The notes under the pieces are model-generated. The model was not told the DNA's origin, made no database searches, and saw nothing but the letters and a program-made list of their open reading frames with translations. A stretch of 64,000 nt of DNA from Acanthococcus lagerstroemiae (Eukaryota > Arthropoda > Insecta > Hemiptera > Eriococcidae), in the NCBI GenBank assembly GCA_031841125.1, contig CM063112.1:61371722-61435721 (forward strand), read 5' to 3'. The position numbers and the translations under genes are program-made. Of the stretch, positions 1 through 11,110 are shown one piece after another. Within the stretch, counting starts at the first letter, position 1. Each line of letters opens with the position of its first letter.

Positions 1-1813
1 ATGATCAGAGACAAAAATGTTCTGCAAAAAAACTCAAGTTGAGCTCATCTAAAAGGAAATGATAAGGGCTGACACTTTCGTTCTCTTCAATACTGAAAAT
101 GCTAAAGCTCATTTCACCTGTACATGTTTTTGTGGTAAAAATGCCGTGATCTTATTTTCGTCCATTACACTAGTGCATCTACAGGAGTGTCCAAACGTCA
201 ATAGTCATGTCGCTCCATATCTATTGTCTGTCTTCAATCCGGTTTCTACAACAAGCTGGTCCATCTAGTATAGGGATTTAAAATTACAGCGTTCAACGCT
301 GGTCGCATGTTAGAGTGACGATTTCGGCGTTTGTATACCGCGTACGTTGTAGGTTACTCCATATTTACATGCTAGTGTGATCTTGAACGCCAATTATCTT
401 GGTTGGTATGGGATTCACGAAAAAAAACATATATATCATTTTTGTAGAGAATTCTACGCTCTTTAATTTTGGTAGGAGATATTTTTACCTATAACTCAAT
501 TTTGAGCTAGATACAAGCCAAAGATTGTTTCCGGGGGCACTTTTTGAACTCTGAGGGGTGATGCTCACACCGGGGGACGGGGGGGGGGACTTTTCCGAAG
601 AAGGTACTAAACAATCGTACCAAGTTTCAGCTGTGCTGCAATTAATTCCATCGAACACCTCTTTTTTAACTAATTCTCCTGGACTATTGGTTGATTATAA
701 TTTATAATTTAGCGATTTTTGTTTCTCGATCGATAAGTTTGAATTCTACCCATTTGTAAGAACCTGTAACTAATGGAAGAAGAAAAAGAAAGAATTGAAA
801 CTTTAGTGCGGCACGTCCCCGTTTGAAACACGCACTCGAACATTTCCGTTCGCAAGTGATGGAATCTGCGCTGACTCTGCTTCCCACTTTTACCGGGATT
901 TTCTGCTCTTCTATAGGGTGCCAATAAAACATAGGAGAAACAATTCCCGCCAAAACCGCGGTTATTCGGTTCGCGGCCGGCTTCGGCGTGGAGAAGCAAA
1001 CAGAGCTACTCGAAACCGCGAATACCGAGCCCAACCACTTTCGCTAATTGCGAATACAGGCGACGAAATACCGGCCGCGAGAAGAGACAAAAAGAAAAGC
1101 ATTTTGTCAACACCGCAAGGAGAGCAAGTAGACAGGATAGAACCAGTACCCTTAAGCGGCGGCGGGGGTCACCGTGCAGGGTGCCACCCAAAAATGTTAA
1201 AGACGGGAGTTAATGAAAAATATTTGCTCGAACGTCGTCGTTGGTTTCGCAGAAGCTGAGTTCAGCTTAAGTACACAATAACGTTTTTCAACGCCATTTT
1301 ACCCTCTTTACGATGTACATTCTCGAGAAATTCGTATTAAAAAGCGACGACAGCGGCAGCGATGGCGGCGCATTCTATCCCACATTCTCGGCTCGCTCAT
1401 TAAGGCGCGCGGATTGAAACGAAATGGAAGTTCGACGGTCGCGAATGACGAACATTTTTGGAAATTATAGAAGTCGCCGAACGAGGAGTCAGGCGAGAGG
1501 TGGGGCGTTGAAATTTGACTCGAAGGTCTCGTCTGCGAACGGCCATATCTCAAAGTATCCCATTTAACTCGGTAGACGAGGGTCATCGGTGTGCGCTGTA
1601 ATGTATTATAGGTCATTCCATGTCAGTTCGATCAGCTGTAAGCCTTTGACCCCGTCGATTTTAACCAAACTGGGAGGGAAATCTTCAGTGGATCCAAATC
1701 GTATGATTTTTAGGGACGGCTACGAGTAGCCGAGCCTATTTCAATCACTCTATTTTTCCTTTTCTTCTCACGTCAGAGTCACAGTTCAGTTCAGTAGCGT
1801 GCCATTCCAGACG
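1..1813. other. Unrecognised non-coding sequence
   Basis: I see no supported gene here. Short open frames on both strands have no recognisable domain and no paired splice sites. A G-run lies near 580-590. The stretch from about 1300 to 1620 is less repetitive and richer in CpG than its surroundings, and could be single-copy sequence. Confidence 0.5.
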
Positions 1814-2064
1814 TGTGACCTGCCAGGAAGAAAGGGACGTGTGCGCAGAAAAAAAATCATTTTTGTGATAACAACTGTTTTTGATAATCTTTGGCCACTC
1901 GTTCGCGTGGTGTTGTCGAAAAATTTCTAAAAAGTTTTCTCAACCTGATGTAAGTCTTCAAAGTTGAGTGTCTCGGAACGTGAAAACGTTATCAATTTTG
2001 TTTATCCGTTCTCTGTAAAATTTACATTTTTACGCGCAGGTCCCTTTCTTCCTGGCAGGTCACA
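1814..2064. mobile_element. Short MITE with about 25-bp terminal inverted repeats
   Basis: The left end reads TGTGACCTGCCAGGAAGAAA. The right end is its reverse complement, perfect over roughly 25 bp and then degenerate. The element is 251 bp long with no coding capacity, as expected of a non-autonomous DNA transposon. The first nine terminal bases resemble those of the element at 8233-8793, so the two may share a superfamily. No clear target-site duplication is visible, and I leave the family open. Confidence 0.75.
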
Positions 2065-2451
2065 TGTGTGGTTTTCAGCAGTGTTCATTGATCGAATTTA
2101 CAGTTTAGTTTAGTTCAGTTCAGTGGCGCCTTATTTTCAGGAAAACAATTAGTTGAAAATAATAAAACTAATTATAAGCAACAATTTCGATTTTATTAGG
2201 TTTGACAAGAAGCCTCCTGCAGTCACTTTATTTTATTTTCGTTTTTTTTTTCTCCTTCAGTAGTGCTCATTAATCTTGATCTTCATTACTGTGCGATAGT
2301 ACGAGCGTCAGTTTCAATGTACAGAGCCAACCGAGCCAAGCAAATCTTTGACTACAGTCACAGTTATTTACCTTTTATTATTATTTTGGACTTCACTCTA
2401 CAAAAGCAAGATTATTAATTTATTATCTATTTCCTCAAGGGACGTGATGAA

Positions 2452-2944
2452 ATTAACTGGATTTAGAAGAGGTAAGTGTGTTGTTCCTTAATGTATGAAA
2501 TGGGTCGATGGGTTCTCAGTTCAATTAGTATAGAATTCCTTTGAATCGAACCAAGTACAACTTTCTGTGGTACTCTTATCAGTAAGTTTTCCAAGGAATA
2601 ATGCGATGTGACTTATGAAAGTATTAATTGTGATTTTGGTATTCTGTTTCAGGTTTCAAACAGTGATGCTTCCGCTTATGTACACTTGATTCTGGATTCC
2701 TGCGACACAAAAACTGATACGCTGAAACTGCGTAAAATTTGTATAACTGGATTTAGAGGAGGTAAGTGTGTTTGATAATGTATGAAATGGGTTCTCAGTT
2801 CAATTAATGTAGCATTTTTTAAAAATCAACCCTAATACATCTTTCAGCAGGTATCTTATCAGTAAATTTTCCAAGGAATAATGCGATGTGAATTATAAAA
2901 GTATTAATGGTAATTCTGGTATTCTGTTTCAGGTTTCCAGCAGT
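2452..2944 (+). repeat. Tandemly duplicated unit with splice-site consensus
   Basis: Two copies lie about 289 bp apart. Each has the exon-like end ACTGGATTTAGA, then AG|GTAAGTGTG (donors at 2472 and 2762), a diverged stretch of about 170-180 bp, and TATTCTGTTTCAG|GTTTC (acceptors ending at 2652 and 2932). Both copies keep a consensus donor, a pyrimidine-rich acceptor and near-identical segments such as TTTTCCAAGGAATAATGCGA. This fits a tandem duplication of an intron with its flanking exon edges. It could belong to a spliced non-coding transcript or an unknown gene, or it could be an ordinary repeat whose splice consensus is fortuitous. Confidence 0.55.
2653..2761 (+). other. Putative 109-nt internal exon between duplicated introns
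   Basis: This segment is bounded by a TTTCAG acceptor and an AG|GTAAGT donor. Read from its first base it stays open for all 36 codons, starting VSNSDASAYVHLILDSC. In that phase the next putative exon reaches a TGA after four codons (GFQQ stop), and the equivalent join of the first copy also ends (GFKQ stop). It is therefore either a 3'-terminal coding context or, more likely, part of a non-coding RNA. I recognise no domain. Everything rests on splice-site pattern. Confidence 0.35.
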
Positions 2945-3137
2945 GAAGCTTCCGCTAGGCTAATATAGTAAGATCTGTAACTTGTTGCCAATGATTACGA
3001 ATCGGTTGATAATTGATTATTGACAATTATTCTGTTTCTCAATACCCAATAGTATTTTCTATTTCTAGTCAGTTGCGTATTCATGGTTCATGATGGACCG
3101 AGTTAAGTTGTACAGAGTATAAAAAAGGACGGATTGT

Positions 3138-3534
3138 ATGTGTAAGTTGCGGAGATTATCTTGCAATCGTTCTATGTCAATGCTGAATTACGAAGTTATG
3201 ATTATGACAAACAGATGTACTTCGGATGTTCTCAAACCCGCACGCTCCTTAACAAATTTTGATAGTATTAGTGATAATTCTGGTTGTGCTTGTTCGAATT
3301 GTAAGCTTTCTTTGAATCGAAATGAACTTTCTTCTGCATATATCGATACTTATACAATTCTTAATGTCTATAGCGTATGAAGAGTTACGATTTCCTAATC
3401 CCAAGATGCCAGCACCTGAATTGGTTGAGTTAAGTAATATAGAAGCACGTTTTCTAACTCCACGAATTCTTTCACTCAAATTCGAGAGTCATTCGGACGC
3501 TGTTAAGCGTAAGGGAACCAACCGACATTTGTGA
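3138..3534 (+). pseudogene. Possible Helitron-type (DUF6570-like) coding remnant, frameshifted
   Basis: Two overlapping frames read as one broken domain. The first contains CSNCKLSLNRNEL, a Cys-x2-Cys followed by basic residues. The second continues with ELRFPNPKMPAPELVEL, then a segment containing IEARFLTPRI. In Helitron-encoded proteins the DUF6570 region has a C-x-x-C stretch followed by a 'P-x-EL ... L-x-x-IE-x-R-LI-x-PR-I' segment, and this resembles it from memory only. The change of frame near 3370 marks it as dead. No Rep HUH motif or helicase is visible nearby. Chance similarity remains quite possible. Confidence 0.3.
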
Positions 3535-4328
3535 ACAAAATAACTGGATTCCAAAAATATACTTTTGCATGTTTTTTTCTGTTGAAGTGGATAGGGAATA
3601 TCCATGTTATTTTTGTGATTCGGAGAATTTCAAGGAGAATGAGCCACACTTGATCGAGCATATTTTGGCATATTTTGGGTATGAAAGCATGTTTTGGCAT
3701 ATTTTTTGCATTTTAGAGCATATTCAAGAATATTTGGCCAATTTATACAATTTTTGTGGAATATTTGCAATTTTTTTCAATATTTTACTATTTTTGTCTA
3801 CCAAGGAGATGAAACTACAACAACTGCAACTTTTTTACAAACCAAAATTTTTTCCACAATGTTTTACGCCTATGTAGAACACTGTCAAATGTATTCAGTG
3901 GTTGCCTGCGAAAAAAGAATTTTTGCACGATTATTTTTTGGGACCTTTTTCTTTTGTTTCTCTGTCATCTCTCGATTTCCCTTTCAAAATGATACCTACA
4001 TTATCAATTTGATAGGGAATATTTTGGCATACTTCAGGATTTTTAGGGAATATTTCAGTATGACGAGAATAAAAGCCTATTATAAGCGCATATTTGATCT
4101 CTTTTCAGAGCATATTTTTGGAATCCCTAGTTATTAGTATCGTTGGAAAGAGTGTAAAAATTAGAAGTTTTCAAGATTGGACCCTCGATTCAAAAATGTG
4201 TACTCACGCTGAAAAAAGCTTATCAGTAAACGCTATATCAATGGTTTCTACATGGCTCTTGAACTTCGAATCACGTGTTCTCAAAACACAGATTTTTCTG
4301 GTTGGTTCCCTTACGCTTAACAGCGTCC
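3495..4328. repeat. 29-bp perfect inverted arms around a TIR element
   Basis: The sequence starting GGACGCTGTTAAGCGTAAGG at 3495-3523 recurs as its exact reverse complement at 4300-4328. The arms bracket the AATAACT/CTGGATTCC element, with unequal spacers of about 20 and 165 bp. They may be remnants of the host repeat into which the inner element inserted, or the edges of a larger fold-back element. Confidence 0.65.
3544..4130. mobile_element. 587-bp TIR element rich in 'GCATATTTTGG' motifs
   Basis: The left end CTGGATTCCAAAAATATAC is mirrored by a right end that reads, reversed, CTAGGGATTCCAAAAATATG. The outer AATAA and TTATT are also complementary. The interior repeats short motifs such as GCATATTTTGGCATATTTT with GGGAATATT variants, giving open frames full of F and Y that look like translated AT-rich repeat and not protein. 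The element is non-autonomous and I cannot assign its superfamily. Confidence 0.6.
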
Positions 4329-4339
4329 ATTATTTGTAG

Positions 4340-7300
4340 ATACTTCTTTCAGAGAAAGTGTTTGCTGCGCAATTGCAGTCTGTAGCTTCGCAATTTGAAG
4401 CCTTGAATTTACCAGGTGTTATGTAATGTCTAATGTGTTGTTAAGTGTTAAGAAAACAAAAAGGCCTTACACATAATTATCGATCGGTCTTTTTTTTCTG
4501 ACATCATTTCCAACGAGTGTAAAGCAAGCTAAACTCAAAAGTGACGAACTTGAACGCACGGTCATATAAAGAGACCTTAAACATGACTACTGATAGGTCC
4601 TTTTTCCTGAACAGATAAACTAATTTCTAATTTTCCAATCCAGCCGATCCTAGTTAAGCAGCTAGCTGCTTGTTTTATTTAAATTTGCAGTGACCATCTC
4701 CTCTCCAATGTACATTTTTGTGTAAATCGTCCTGCCTGGCTACTTCCTGTATTGCATGATGCGAGCTTCGTAGGAACGTCTTTTGTCATCCGCATACCTG
4801 TACTTCCTGTACGCGATCTTTTCTAAACCATTTGCTTCTTCTAATTCCCATGCTCACACTCCTGTTCCTGTGTCTCCCTAAATCGGCCAGGTAGGACATC
4901 CGTTTAGTTTGGTTACAGTTCATGTTTAGCAGTCGTACGAAGACTTACTGTTTCTATCTGTCAATCAGTGCACATGCTTTCTCTACACATTCTCGTTTTT
5001 TATATACCTGGCCCACCTTTCTTGCCACTTCTGGAACACGTGCTGGACCCCGCTCCCTTCGACATCCTCTTGAAAATCGCCTCCAAAGCTCCTACAGCCT
5101 GACTCTGGGACTCGAATCGACGTCTTTTCAGGTCCTTTTTCGCGGTAGGATATAGAGTCGCACGGGGCCAGGTCCGGTGAGTAGGGGGGTTGGGGATCAT
5201 CTGTACGTTCAAAAGAAATTAAAGTTCTTTACTGAATTATTGCATTAAATTAATATTCAAAGGGCATGCGTGTATTTGAAGGGTGATAGAACTATACAGT
5301 AGAAGAATACAGGTAATAACACTGTCGTGTATATTGAGCAAAGCATTGTATTCTTTTTCACTCAGATTTTTCCCGGAAATGTCTTTCAAAGTCCCGGAAA
5401 AGTCCTGGAATTCCTAAACTGAATTCTGGTAGACGCCTGGATAAAATCTACCAGAAGAAAGGAGAACAGTCCTAGGAGGGATATCCGATTCGCTGCCCCC
5501 TCAATCATTTTCTAAAACTACAGATTATATTTTGATACATAAATACTATTTCACCTAGTTCTAGGGCCATGTGTACTTACTCATATACCAAAGTAAGCGC
5601 CCACTGGTATTGACAGACTTTTTTCTAGATGTGGGGGGGGGGAGGCGTAATTCTAGAGAGTCTAAGGAACAATGTCTATTCCCAAGCGAAAACACAAGAC
5701 ATTTTTTGAAAGTTTGCGGAGTGATCCCTGAGATTTTATGAAAATTCTTGAGGATATACTGCGTACACCGTATGAGCACGCCTGTAGTTGTTTATCTTTC
5801 TTGTTGGGGGGGAGGGGGTGGGATCTCGAGTTGAGTTCGAGATCCTTTTCGTATAAGTAACTGGAAGGACACAGACGACTTGCAAATTTAATCTGGAAGT
5901 GGTGCAACTGGGAAACAACAACGATGTTTTAGTCTGGCTTGGCTTAGTGAATATTTTAACAAGACGAAGTAAACCTAGCCTTTGCCTCACTATAGATGGG
6001 AGGCGACATTCTAAAACAACAGGTCAATTTTCGGAGTGTTTTTTGTACGAATAAGCACGTAGGTAGAGAAAGCAGTACGTATGAATAACGGGCATTTCGA
6101 GAAGATTTAGGATTTATCCGGTTGTGCTGCCGCGGATGAATGATACGCCGACTGCCTTTAATAAATGAGGCCTTTGGGCACTCGCCCGTTCGTTCATCTC
6201 GAGCTGTATCCACGGATGAAAAATAACGCACAACTCGGCTCTGCCTTCCAAATGATCGACGCTTTGTCATCAACTTCGCTACTTTCTTCTCTTTTTTTTC
6301 CGCCATCGTGTATACGCTATTTACGTTACCATTATTGTCAACTTTATGAATAATACCTTTATCCCATATCTGGCTTTTTTTTTTTTTTTTTGCTCGGTCT
6401 CGTTTTGAACGCGTGCTCGCGAGCTATACCGAATGACAGATAACTGGAGGACTTAATTTTACGCGATTTACGTCACGCGAAATCTGAAAGGCAAATATTT
6501 CGTTTAATATTCAAATAAACGAGAGACAGAGAGCGGGCGAACGAGCGGGAGAGAATACCGCGCGCCGATAGATTTTTCCAGCACCCAAATTCGAGGTTCG
6601 GAAAGTTGACTTTAATTTCATTCTCTTCTGTGTTTTTTCTACCTATATCGCGGCAAATGCTCCCGAATATTCGAGGGAAATGAATAACGATCGACAAGAG
6701 TCTCGTAACTGCGTAAAAGAGCGGTAAGGAGATTCACCGATAAGCCAGGACCCGTGAAACACGTGCGTATGGTAATGTCGACTAAAATGTCAATACTGAA
6801 ATCCAGGACATTTTCAGTACACGTTTTCATGTGCAGTGCACATACCAATGTCGAGAAATCCACGGATTATAAGCAAATTCATAGAGAGGAGGAAGGGGAG
6901 GCTACAATTTTCAGTTAATCATCTCCTGTGCGGTGCATCCAATCGGAAATGGTGTAAAATCTATTTTTGAAGTTACTACGTATTGCCATTGTTTAGGGTT
7001 GTTAATTTTCATTCATGAGGCAATAGTACCAGATTCGGAATTTCAGAGTGTTGTGAAAGAAATGTTCAGTAGAGAGGACCAAGAGGTGCGATATTCCCAT
7101 TTGGAGCGCTGTGGCTTACGCGATGTGGGAGGCGTTATTGCTTAAATTGGTAATCCTATAAAAAATTGATTTTGACTTCTTTTTTTTTTCTACACAACTG
7201 TGAAAAAGAACTTGAGGTACCAGAAACTGTGAAAACCTCGTTTTCGAAAACATGTGGTAGGTGGTTATGCATCTAAGCTGTCGATCAGTGTACACAAAAG

Positions 7301-8220
7301 TAGACCCAATGACATATCTACTCGACAAATAATGTAGGCTGATTAAATTTTTCATAAATTACGTTATTATAATAACTGTCATATTGTTGGGTTTATGTAC
7401 CTAGTAAGGTTCCAAAGTATTTGGGTACAAAATACTAAAAAAAAAAAAAAATATATATATATGAAAAAAATGATGTTGATACAGATGTTGATGCTTCTGT
7501 CAACGTCGGCAGTTCGAACGTTGATAAAGAAAATACTTATCCTTTTTTTTTCTTTTTTTTTTTTCTACTCAACAGCTGGAAAATTTTTGATTCTCACTCC
7601 TTTGATAAATTTGCTTCGCTATCCACTTTCTTCTCCCTCTCATGAAAAAATTGGAAACGCTTGACAAATAACTCAGTTTTACTGATTCTTAAGCCAGATT
7701 ACACCGAAGTATTTAGACCCTTTCCTCTTATTTGTATTCCTCTGATTTTTAATTTTATCTTTTGACTTTTTCTTTCAAGTTTTGGGAGGACCTCCTAAAT
7801 TTTCGAGAACCTCTTCAGGAATTAGTGCAGCAGCTGCTGCACATGGTCGTGGAGGGCTTGCGATTCCGATTCGGTAAAACATCTGGAAGACTGTTCCAGA
7901 CCTGTTTAAAACTTTCGGGAACTTTATGATTTTCAAGACGCCTTGTGATGGGTTTCAGACTCATCCTGACTATTTCAGACACTTCAAGACTCTTTCAGAC
8001 TGGTTTAAGGCAATCTGTAATGTGCGACGGTTCATTCAGACTTGAGCAAAACTCATCCTCATTTCCTTAGGATTCGTTCTAACTCAGTTCTAAGACTCAT
8101 CAGACACTCTTGAAATACTCATTTGTTTTCTTTGAAGACTCATTTAGCTACATTTACTTTTTCTGGATTCATCAAACTTCATTTCACTTTTTTTGCTTGA
8201 AACTCTCAACAGTCACCTTC
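4340..8220. other. Long stretch without a recognisable gene
   Basis: Only short open frames without known domains occur here. Poly-T or poly-A tracts lie near 6370, 7180, 7440 and 7540, and G-runs near 5633 and 5806. The part from about 5950 to 6860 is relatively complex and CpG-containing, so it may be single-copy DNA. From about 7910 to 8220 the sequence is a degenerate string of 'gactcattcaga' and 'ttcaagactcat' motifs, related to the arrays at 33.6-34.2 kb and 45.3-46.3 kb. Confidence 0.5.
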
Positions 8221-8232
8221 AAGACTTATATA

Positions 8233-8793
8233 TGTGACCTGGAATCATAAAATGTTCCTCTAGTGCGAAAACAGGTTTTCGATATGAACGAGTGTAAAGA
8301 TGTGACGGTGGTAGTGGTGGTGTGGTGGGATGTATGGCGATGCACGCATGTCAAAGTGGCCTCTAGGACACCGCACCCCCGGCCCCGGAAACTACCCTTT
8401 CCAATATCGCATCAGTCACCGGAGGGACGCCCTGGGCCAGGCCCGAGTCCCCATTTCTCCCGAGCCTCCATTGCTGGTCCGAGCTCGCACGTGCGCACAG
8501 ATGTACATAGCGTGTATATCTGTGGTGGTGCGTTTACGCATTGATATGACAACCGCGTTTCGAATTCTTGTTCTCTGTCATTCTCGTACGTCCGTTTCAC
8601 ACGACGCCATGTAAACGGATGTTTTTAAATTTTTGACGTAATTTTTAAATGCTATTTGAGGAAAAACTAATGAAGATAGGAAGCAGCGCGATTTGTTTCA
8701 TTCGAGAGAGAGTGATTTTTTCTATAAGAATTGTCAAGAAAGTGAAAAATGATTTTTTGACACCAGAGGCACATTTTATGGTTCCAGGTCAAA
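8233..8793 (+). mobile_element. MITE family A, copy 1 (carries an internal insertion)
   Basis: The left terminus TGTGACCTGGAATCATAAAA is matched in reverse by a right terminus reading TTTGACCTGGAACCATAAAA, and the inverted similarity continues into CTCTAGTG/CTCTGGTG. TATA flanks both sides, so the target duplication could be TA or TATA. A second copy lies in the opposite orientation at 30490-30899. The two share the interior 'CGTTTCACACGACGCCATGT' region. Relative to copy 2, this copy has roughly 180 extra bases near 8330-8510, which resemble 26950-27090. No transposase is encoded. Confidence 0.75.
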
Positions 8794-8836
8794 TATATTT
8801 TTTTAAGCTTCACTCAGTAGCCATGTGGCTCATTAA

Positions 8837-9837
8837 CCCTTCAATACCACACATCTGACAATTGTCACGGTGGTATAAAACTCGCAGCAGCGGCGCGAGT
8901 CAGAGGGGAGACTCAGCCGCGTAACTCCTAGTGCCTGTGCGTACATGATTTACCTTCATTCTCGCGTGTGAGTTTTGGTTGCCTACTCAAACTGTCAAAG
9001 GGGCATGAATTTTCTTAATTGATTTTCGGTTAAATATCGTCAATACCAATGATGTGACAATTGTCACACCGACCTATTTTCAATTTACAGAGTACTATGT
9101 ACAATTTTGAGGTTAATAGATTGAATTGAATTCTGTTTTTAATCAATTTGGACCAAGATTTATCATATTGGTGGTTTAATTTATGCATCCGAGTTGGTTT
9201 TTTGATATTGCTCAGAGTGAGAAAATATTTCCTGGGGAACACAAGAAATACGGAGTCAAGAGGAAGGTCCAGGTTGAGACATTTTGTGAAAGCCCCGAAA
9301 TAACCTGTCATGCGTGTTGTTTTTTTCTTGTTCCTTAGCAAAATACTTTTTACTGTACTGCAACTAGTTATTTTTCTTTCTAACGAAAAATAACTATCAG
9401 CGAATGTATAACTCATTGTCTGTCATTTCCAATTACAAAATTCTTGATCGGGTGAAAATAATTCCGAAAATGTGAATGGGCAAAGTAAAAATTATAATAA
9501 AATAAACAAAATTGGGGGGGGGGGATAGTAACAAGCATTTTGTACCAAGTTTCAAGAAGTGTCCGTAATCAATGCATTCGTAGGACAAAAGTAATGTTAT
9601 AAATTAGAAAAAAAAGAAAAAAATCGGTTGTGTGCTATTAACATGAAGTGGTAGGGGAAATTTCAAATTTGTGCGTATTTTTCATATTAAAATCAAATTT
9701 GAATTTAGCATAAAAAAATACATATAGCACCATAAAATTTGATAGGTTAATGATAAAACTGATGAATTTTTAAATACTGTGACAATTGTCCCATGTGTGG
9801 TAATGTTGGAAGAAAGCCTACGTATGGTATTTAAGAG
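8837..9837. mobile_element. Non-autonomous piggyBac-like element, 1001 bp
   Basis: TTAA lies on both sides (8833-8836 and 9838-9841). The ends read CCCTTCAATACC on the left and, reversed, CTCTTAAATACC on the right. TTAA target duplication with a terminal CCC-type inverted repeat is the hallmark of piggyBac-like elements. The palindrome TGACAATTGTCA, or a one-sided variant, occurs three times: near each end (about 8857 and 9778) and about 200 bp in (9052). A 128-codon minus frame at 9030-9416 lacks piggyBac DDD or RING-like motifs, so I treat it as non-coding. TTAA is common in AT-rich DNA, but the paired ends make the case reasonable. Confidence 0.65.
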
Positions 9838-9969
9838 TTAAGCATAATTCGATTCGACTTTCAAGTTTCATTCACAGAGATTCTATGGGTCCATTTAAAA
9901 CTAATTTTCCGCCTCCTCTAAGGCTCATTCTGTTATTTTTAGGACTCATAAATATGCATAACCTTCGCC

Positions 9970-11110
9970 GATGGATTTGAATTCGTCTCAAAATATTGGA
10001 TAGTTTTCACCAGGTCGCGGCACGCGAGCTCTCCAAAAAAATATGGAAAAATTTCCAAAATTTTTGAAAATCAATAAAAATTTGAAATAATGATCAGTTC
10101 TTACTCAGTTTTTTTTTTTCGCTGAGTTCAAATTCGTGGACCAAATTCGGCGTTGACCCTCCGTTGCCGAGATACTATCAAAAATTTGGATGTACTAGGG
10201 CAAGGAAGAGGAACAAACTTGATAGAAAATAGAGTGTGGTTTAGTTTTGACGATGGATTTGAATTCGTCTTGAAATGTTGAATAATTTTACCCGGGTTCG
10301 GGTCCAGACACTTTAAAAAATTGTTCGTCGAAAAAAAAATGCCTGCAGAAATTTTCAAAATTTTCACAAAGCAAAAAAATTGAGATAACCAACTATTCCT
10401 ATTCAATCTTTCTCGCTGAGTTCAAATTCGCTTTCCAAAATTAGCGCTGATCCTTTTTTCCAGGAATACAATCAAAAATTTTGATACACTCGGAGGAGGA
10501 CTACGCTGGGTATCGAAAAATGAGTGCGGATCAAATTTGACGACGCATTTGAATTCGTCTCGAAATGTTGAACAATTTTCACCGAGTCCCGGCCCGGACA
10601 CTCCCTGAAAAACTGTTCACAAAAAATGCCGGATGTATATAGTCTGGAGAAATTTTCAAAACTTTCGAAATCAAAAAAACTGAGGTGCAGCTATTCCTAC
10701 TCAATCATTCTCGCTGATTTCAAATTCGTTGGCCAAATTTGACGCTGACACTTCTACGTCGAGAACAATTTTGATACACTCGGGGTAGGGCTATGCAGGG
10801 TATCGAAAAATGAGTTCGGTCAAATTTGACGACGCCTCTGAATTCGTCTCGAAATGTTGAACAATTTTCACCAGGTTCCGGCCCGTACACTCTCTGAAAA
10901 ATTGTTCATAAAAAAATGCCTGATGTACACCCTGGAGAAATTTTCAAAATTTTTGAAAATCAAAAATTGAGATAATCAACTATTCCCTCACTTTCTCGCT
11001 GAGTTCAAATTTATTTTCCAAATTTGGCGCCGACCCTTTTTTGCGGAGATACAATCAAGAATTTCGATACACTCGGTGAAGGGCCATGCTGGGTATCGAA
11101 AAATGAGTGT
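9970..11110. repeat. Four-copy tandem array, unit 282-290 bp
   Basis: Unit starts, marked by variants of 'gatttgaattcgtctcgaaa', lie at 9970, 10252, 10542 and 10831, and the array fades near 11110. Each unit repeats 'gttcaaattcg...ccaaat..ggcgctgacc', 'atacaatcaaaaattt' and 'gggtatcgaaaaatgagt'. Units differ by many substitutions and small indels, so this is an old, short satellite-like array. Related single units appear inverted near 21236-21330 and near 55190-55500, showing that the unit is also dispersed. Open frames inside it recur with the repeat and are not genes. Confidence 0.8.

Noticed and set aside
9030..9416. piggyBac transposase coded by the 128-codon minus frame
   Set aside because: None of the expected Asp-containing motifs or the C-terminal cysteine-rich domain is present.
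9970..11110. CRISPR-like array
   Set aside because: Units are 282-290 bp, imperfect and without unique spacers, and the context is eukaryotic.
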